From Hygrocybe punicea (Eukaryota; Basidiomycota; Agaricomycetes; Agaricales; Hygrophoraceae): 64,000 bases of DNA. The notes beneath the pieces were generated by a model that saw only the letters and a program-made list of their open reading frames with translations, made no database searches and was not told the origin of the DNA. A program made the position numbers and the translations under genes. The stretch is taken from positions 6,175,508 to 6,239,507 of the forward strand of contig OY744464.1 of the NCBI GenBank assembly GCA_963556145.1, in the 5' to 3' direction. Every line of letters starts with the position of its first letter. Position 1 is the first letter of the stretch. Shown one piece after another: positions 58,531-64,000 of this stretch.

Positions 58531-60274
58531 CTACTGCTGCAGCGTTGATTGGGAGCCATCGTGATGGTCATCGCATTGGGGTCGACGAGGAAACCGATGA
58601 TGGACAGGGCAGGGCCCCATTCTTGTTTACTCTCGGCGTGAGGTACACCAAGTGCATCCCATAATTGGAGAAGACGAGCTTGCTTAGTCAGCATCAATTT
58701 TTGATAAGGTTCGTACCATGTGAGGCTGTCCGCAAATTCCCATGAGAAATTGTCGTCAACGTAAGTAAAGATGTCGATCAAGAGTAGAACGTAAATGGCG
58801 ATCCAGGTTACCAAGCAGGCAAAACTAGCAAAAATGTGACCACCGGCTCCATTACCGAAGTGGTTGCAACGATTCACGGAGTGTTTGCCATTGAATGTCA
58901 TGATTTGTCGAATTTGCCAAAGGGGTGCCATAGGGATGAGGCGATACGCGCGGGAGATATCAGACTTGAAGACAACGAGCTTACGACCGGGGTGTTGAGC
59001 GTGTGCAAGGCGAAGCACGTGACCGAGGTGGTGGAGGTTGTCCATACGTACGAAACGGTCCTCTTTGGGGATCAAGGAGTTCTGTGCAAAAGGTTCTGCG
59101 CTCTGGTCGATGACCATGCGCAAAGCCGTTGAGTGGGGTTTCAAAACAACTCCGAGGGGCATGCTGTGCATGCCTGGAAGTAGTTCCCTCCCAAAAGGGG
59201 GAGAAAATTGGCCCAGGGCGATTTCGACGTCGCATTGCTCCAGCAGGAAAGCGCGATGTTTGGGGTCCTTGACAGGTCGGAAGGAGTTATCGTGAGTGAT
59301 GGGATACAAAGGGTCGTCGGTCTGCGCCCAAGGCCAGAAACCTTTGCGCAATCCCCGGCATACCGAGAGAACAAAAGGCTGATTAGGATGTGTGGAAAGG
59401 TAAGAGTGAAAAATGTCCACTTTGATCGGTGTGATGATTGGAAAAAGATGGGGGTGCAGACGAATGGTGTTGTTCGCAGCGGTATTGTGAAATTCATTCT
59501 TGGGTATGCAAGGGACCACCAATTCCAGGGTGCTAGCTAAACCGGTCGTCAGTTTGGGATGGAGGACCGGGTCCCACACAAACTCCCTCGCATATTTGGG
59601 CTGGTTTACCCAATGACTAAACCTTTCGGATGGATTGAGTGGTGCATTCCATGGCGTGGTGGCCACCTTTCTGGCATTTCGAGCAGACATGGGCATAATT
59701 ACATTTACCCCCGTTGTTTGGGCACTTGCCGTCGTTCCATCGGCAGCAGGGGTCACGCTTATGGGAAGGGTGCCGCTCGCCCTTGCCATCGTTGCGGCGG
59801 CCGTGAAGCCCGTCCCAGGACTGGATCCAGTGAAGTTGCAGGTCGGTGAACTCATGGATGTCGGTGAGTAGAAGGTCCCGTCGTTGTGCGACTCGGATAC
59901 GTATGCCTTTGTCGAAATTAATGATTTGTTGATGCTGGTCGACCAGGAGCACGGCGAAGAGCCCAGAGATATATTTACCGTACTTCCGGAACTCGCTGTG
60001 TCGCAGTGGAAAAACATAGATAGTGGCTTCGACGGTGGGTTCCCAGGCCGTGATCCATTCTCCATGAGATGTGACGGTCTTTGCTGGTGCGCAGTTACCA
60101 AAAGAGATGTCGAGGGATCCAACATGCTCGTGTCATTTGGCCTCTGAGACGGAGAACAAACCGGAGATGACGTGGTCGAGGTCGACTGATCGGCCTGAGA
60201 CGAGGTGGTCCACTCGCTAACCGGGAATTGTGGGCAATCGGGGGAGTTGAGGATCGAGTTAACGGTGAACTTGA

Positions 60275-61549
60275 TAGTGTTGCCGAAGTTCAGTTCGGTC
60301 CGGTTCCGACCCTTTTTGGCGGAACCACGAACTGAACTTCGGGTCCGGTTTGGCGCATGGCCAAACCCGGACCCAGACGGCATCGAACCGTCTCTTCGCA
60401 TTCGGTCTGGGTTCAGACGCGGTCTGAAACCCAGACCGAGGTGGGCTCACCCCGTCCGTTCTCCTCGCGAATTGCAGGCACGTATCAATAGATACGGCGC
60501 TGCACTTCGCGAGGTAGATGGGTGCGGGGGAGCCCTCCGGTGTCCCCAAGGGATGTGGAGGGACAGGGGGTCTTGTCCCGTGGTCCCTGCATGGCATTGC
60601 CAGCGCTGCTGCTGCCAAGTCCTCGTCGGGGCGGTGGTATGGTTGTGGTGGTATTGCTGCCACGGCTGCTGCTGCTGCTGCTGTTGTCGCCGTTGCTGCT
60701 GCCGCTGTTGCTGTTGTCGCCGTTGCCGCTGCCGCTGTTGCTGCTGCTGCTGCTGCTGCTGCTGGCCGTCGCCGTCGTCATTGCCTTGCCGCCGCTGGTG
60801 GTGGTGGTGTTGCGGCTGTCCCATGTCCGTTGGCATTGGATGGCTTGGTGCAGCAGCATCAGCAGCTGCTGCTGCCGGCACTGCTGCTGTTGTCCTCTTC
60901 GGGTGGTGGTATGGTCGCGGTGGTGTTGCTGCCACGGCTGCTGCTGCCGGCGTTGCTGCTGTTGCCGGCGTTGCTGCTGTTGCCGGCGTTGCTGCTGCTG
61001 TTGCAGGCGCTTCTGCTGCTGCCAGTGCTGCTGATGGCCGTTGCCGTCGTCGTTGATGCCGTTGCCATTGCCACCGCTGGTGGTGGTGGTGGTGGTGGTG
61101 GTGGTGTTGCGGCCGTCCCGCGTCCGTTGGCATTGCGTTGATCCATGTTGTGCCGGGTCATGTGCTCGTGATGTGGTCGCAGTCAAGTTGCCTGTGGCAG
61201 ATAATATTAGTAAAGGTAACAAATTTTATGAGACTTACCTGTGTTCATTGGCCTTGCGTTGTTGCGGTGTTGGTGAGGAAAACCTACGTGTAATGGTCAC
61301 ATGATACTGTTTACCACGAACAAGTAAGTAAAGAAATACGAAAAACAAATGAAATAAATACCTTAAAAATATCCGCGTTCGCGGTTTGGACGCGGTTTGG
61401 AGCCGTTCAGGAAATCTGGCAGGCCTCGAAACCCAGAACTGAACCCGCGGTCTGGTTCAGCACTTGGCTGAACTTAGACTGAACCTAGGGTTCGGTTCGG
61501 GGTTTGAACCAGGTTCGGCTAGGTTCGGAACCGAACTACGGCAACACTA
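60275..61549 (-). mobile_element. hAT-like non-autonomous element F (1,275 bp)
   Basis: Ends are TAGTGTTGCCGAAGTTCAG and the inverse CGAACTACGGCAACACTA, flanked by a perfect 8-bp duplication GAACTTGA (60267-60274 and 61550-61557). It is the inverse-oriented relative of element A: the same subterminal GGTTCGGTTC motifs and the same internal GGCACAACATGGATC and GACGCGGGAC segments. CAG/CTG-rich tracts give long low-complexity frames. It splits the gag of the tyrosine-recombinase retroelement; the frame continues TRDVKF-TVNSILN across the target. Confidence 0.93.
60462..60515 (+). repeat. Double-palindromic module (54 bp), copy 9
   Basis: TCCTCGCGAATTGC at the left and GCACTTCGCGAGGT at the right, centre CACGTATCAATAGATACGGC. 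In element F; corresponds to copy 2 in element A. Confidence 0.8.
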
Positions 61550-62201
61550 GAACTTGACGTCCCTCGTGAAGTTTTCGAGGGAGACTCTCGCTTCTTGGAG
61601 CAAAACGGGGAGTTCCGTAGGATGGACCGATTGCCTGACGACCCATGGAAGAAGAGAGACGTTGACCCTCCGTTTGGGAGGGTGAGCGTTCTCTTCGTCT
61701 CCTTCGTCGTCCGAACTGATCGCGTGCTTAGTCGATTTAAGAGGCTTCTTTGTGATGGAGAAAAGGTCGTGCGCTGGAGGGTCTTGGCGGGATGGCTCGA
61801 TCGGTATGTGTGTCTCTGTTTTCAGTCTCTTGGTTCTCATCATCAAATTCAGCCATCGGGTTCGTGGCCTCTGCTGGGGATTGTCCTCCGGATTGCAATT
61901 TGTCGAAATTGTTGAGCATCCTGCAATACGATCTAAAAGCCTCTCTGGAGGCGTAGTCGTCTTCTCGATTGATCGGCAGGAGGAGTGTGAGGTCGAGGAT
62001 GGCTGAGATCTTGTCTCTACATCCACTTTGTACTCCTGCACAATTCGGGTGCAGTCGCATCTAACTTCTGCAGTGGAAGAACTGGAGGTTCTCCCGTTAT
62101 GAGACGAGCTTTGCGTTTGCGTTGGTACGTCGGAAAATTCTTCATTGGTCATGAAAATATATGTATTGATGGGAGGTACGACAAGTGAGAAGGCACGAAA
62201 G

Positions 62202-62862
62202 CAAGGGGGTGGTGGAACGGGAATCCTGAACCAGGGGTAGGGGGGGGGGTCCGGCCGGGGCCCTTAAATTTTTTTCTGACTTGGGTTCAAGTGCACCCTA
62301 AAATGGACATAGTGCCTAATTTCTTTGCTTCTCGAGTCACAGCTTACAATTACCTTGCTTGGCAAGGTTGCTGAGACTCCAACAACATGAAGAAGGGGCT
62401 GTCAAAGCAAGAAGCAGCTGTCGATGGATCAATATATCATAAATAAAAATTTTATTCATTGATCTACACAGTTGTTAGTACATGGCAAAGCAGAAGAGGT
62501 AAGCATTTGGGTAAGTCCAATTTGTCCTACACTGTACTGACACTCTTACCAGTCTTATTTCACATGCTTTAATTATGATTTTGCTCCACAAAACTGGCAC
62601 TTATATTTTCTCTCTGTGACTGATCATGAGCTGCAAACCAAATGGTAAAAAGTGGTGCCACTAATAGCATGATATATGATATATGATCTAGTACATATAG
62701 TATCTTGAGAGACAAAATTCCATATCTAGATTGGTTTGTCACAAAAAACATACATACACGTGATCTAAACATACCTTATATGGAAGGAAGGGGGGGTTCC
62801 AAACTGGCCCTTAAAATAAAATATGAGTGTATATCGGAAATTCCCATTCCGCCACCCCCTTG
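62202..62862 (+). mobile_element. hAT-like non-autonomous element G (661 bp)
   Basis: The terminal inverted repeat is CAAGGGGGTGGTGGAACGGG at the left against CAAGGGGGTGGCGGAATGGG read from the right end. A perfect 8-bp duplication CACGAAAG flanks it (62194-62201 and 62863-62870). The interior is AT-rich with no gene. Its termini differ from the TAGTGTTG group, so it is a separate family. It lies just upstream of the retroelement gag start. Confidence 0.9.
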
Positions 62863-62870
62863 CACGAAAG

Positions 62871-63264
62871 TGGAAGACAACTGAAAATAAGAAATAAAAG
62901 AAAGGTGAGGGAGAGAGAAAAAATAAGTAAACAGCTTACTCGAGGTGAGACTGAGAGAGGTCCTAGGGATAGGAGTCCACCTCGAGAAGTGTTTATAAAG
63001 GTAAAAAGGGGTGAAGTGAGACAACGGTCAAAAGGTCCCTGAAGGGGAAAGGATGAAGTGAAAACAAAGGGGGCGCACAGGCCTCAAGTCAAGCAGCAGT
63101 TGACTGAATGTGGGAGGATGATAGTGAACCCAAAGCTAATTCGAGCATGATTAGACTACAGTAAATATTTTATTTAAAAACCAAGTAACTGCCATTGTTG
63201 AGCAGCACAATCTTCCACTGCATAAGTCAGTCCAAGATCTACAGGTAGAAGCATGCAAACCTAC
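62871..63264. other. No gene recognised; probable intron of the ricin-B-like gene
   Basis: A/G-rich sequence left of the first exon's splice donor (CTTAC-type motif on plus at 63,261-63,265). No convincing frame. Confidence 0.4.
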
Positions 63265-63366
63265 CTTCTCACTAGAACCACCAGCCTGAGACTCGTCGTT
63301 GGTTGAGACAGCGTTTTGAAACTTGACGTTGGTGATAATATATCTGCCAGTGTCCAGTGAAGCCAT
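63265..63366 (-). CDS. Likely first exon of a ricin-B-like protein gene
   Basis: ATG 63366 gives MASLDTGRYIITNVKFQNAV and STNDESQAGGSSEK, followed by a GTAGGT donor at 63264. The GRYIITNVKFQN start is typical of small mushroom beta-trefoil (ricin-B-like) proteins, which then carry YTINNCG and QEWTI motifs. Those motifs are found on the same strand at 56.2-56.3 kb, so both are probably one gene opened by the intervening mobile elements. Confidence 0.55.
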
Positions 63367-63711
63367 GGAAGCTGGTGCAGTGGATTCAACGCAGTATCAA
63401 TGGATCAATGGTGCCGGCGTCTGTTTCCCATCGCCAGAGCACAGGCTTGCATTGTTGGATGTGCCCATTTCAGGTGGGTTTGATGCACCAAATTTATTAT
63501 TATGATAATAAGTCTAGAATTTATTTTTTGTTGTCAAGGATGTTGGTTTCGTTGTGAAGGAGGAATTGAACGTTTGAACATGAATATGACTTGAAACTTT
63601 GGATATGTGCATGAATGTGAAATGAGCGATTAATAAGTTCGGGACCGTACTAGTTTTTTACTGTACAGAACGGACTTCATGAAGGCTCCATTGCTAGACC
63701 TCCCCCACCAA

Positions 63712-64000
63712 CTATACAGAAGCCACAACGTGTTCATGCACAATCCCATTTCTTCTCAAAGATGCCCTTGCTTGCTGCATCACGTTGTTGACGAGTGCAC
63801 CACGTTCCACAGTGATCATTGTGCCGTGGTTCTCCACGATGCCTTCCTCAGAGACATGGTACGGACCGTGCAAGCCGGTCGGATACAGCCAAAACACAAG
63901 TCCAACGGTTGTCCTTCCAGCTTCATCCACTGCACCTTCTGATGTGATGTAGCGCTTTATGGCAGCAAAGTCATCCACATCTGATAGCTTGTCGATGGTA
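63712..64000 (-). CDS. Partial hypothetical protein at the window edge
   Basis: An open frame enters from beyond 64,000 and reads TIDKLSDVDDFAAIKRYITS, VGLVFWLYPTGLHGPYHVSE and NVMQQARASLRRNGIVHEHV, ending VVASV at 63712. The start lies outside the window. I do not recognise the family. Confidence 0.4.
   Translation of the reverse strand, partial: TIDKLSDVDDFAAIKRYITSEGAVDEAGRTTVGLVFWLYPTGLHGPYHVSEEGIVENHGTMITVERGALVNNVMQQARASLRRNGIVHEHVVASV

Larger units (their letters stand above)
56656..62152 (-). mobile_element. Tyrosine-recombinase retroelement (DIRS-like), damaged
   Basis: The minus-strand coding order is gag, reverse transcriptase, RNase H, tyrosine recombinase, the layout of DIRS-type elements. 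Gag starts at ATG 62152 (MTNEEFSDVPTQTQSSSHNG), continues after element F, and has a Cys/His block CCRWNDGKCPNNGGKCNYAH and CSKCQKGGHHAMEC near 59,720. The reverse transcriptase has VVFKSDISRAYRLIPM and YVDDN; the RNase H has VVVYCDNSNSINMFNTL and LYNDVADALSRG. The recombinase has FHGLLRLGELVW, GIQSLRSGGATDLA and SIGHWASDAWQIYIR with R, R, H/W and Y residues. Frame changes occur near 59,635 and 57,415, a stop before SDGIHI near 58,135, and an insertion at 58381-58530. It is not active. Terminal repeats were not found. Confidence 0.75.

Noticed and set aside
60447..61222. Gln/Thr/His-rich frame of about 240 residues in element F
   Set aside because: It results from CAG/CTG and CCA tracts; the related element A does not preserve the frame.

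Overview
This window looks like an Agaricomycete (mushroom-forming basidiomycete) nuclear chromosome. Genes are split by many short GT..AG introns. The protein families are typical of that group: KDZ transposases with CxC2 and CxC5/CxC6 cysteine clusters, a TET/JBP dioxygenase, a Copia element, a tyrosine-recombinase retroelement, BTB and armadillo proteins. Moderate GC and dense nested transposons suggest an accessory, repeat-rich region. I saw no rRNA, tRNA or CRISPR.

Layout. 1-2.25 kb: a minisatellite, then a Zn-cluster-like gene. 2.4-13.9 kb: KDZ element 1, with a companion gene divergent from a CxC2 KDZ transposase, an unknown gene, and a TET/JBP 2OG-Fe(II) dioxygenase gene. The transposase is interrupted by hAT-like element A. 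14-22.6 kb: a minisatellite, a gag remnant, and a TMEM135-like gene split by a 5,242-bp Copia element (LTRs, 5-bp target duplication). 22.9-27.5 kb: an armadillo fragment, a SAP-domain gene and a Crypton-like tyrosine recombinase, all damaged. 28,125-42,199: KDZ element 2, about 14 kb, with long terminal inverted repeats, a 7-bp candidate target duplication, and inverted subterminal arrays of a 45-bp unit carrying a 16-bp palindrome. It holds a KDZ transposase, a PHD-finger gene and a second copy of the companion family, and it sits in an exon of a Pho80-like cyclin gene. 43.5-45.9 kb: a third KDZ transposase (CxC5/CxC6 type), decayed. 46.4-54.7 kb: two C-rich unknown genes and a BTB-like gene, with hAT-like elements D and E. 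55-63.4 kb: a ricin-B-like/armadillo gene whose first exon is separated from the rest by a tyrosine-recombinase retroelement (itself hit by element F) and element G. The right edge holds a partial unknown gene.

Themes. (1) Seven non-autonomous elements with terminal inverted repeats lie in 64 kb; five have perfect 8-bp target duplications, one has 7-9 bp and one is imperfect. No transposase of their own is visible. (2) Four of them carry, and one nearby site also shows, a 53-56-bp double palindrome (outer ACCTCGCGAAC arms, inner ACGCGTCAATTGACGCGT) that I do not recognise. (3) Premature stops in the elements are almost all TGA or TAG, explicable as C-to-T changes on one strand or the other; the Copia frame has five such stops and no indel. 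(4) A companion gene family of unknown function is present in both KDZ elements.
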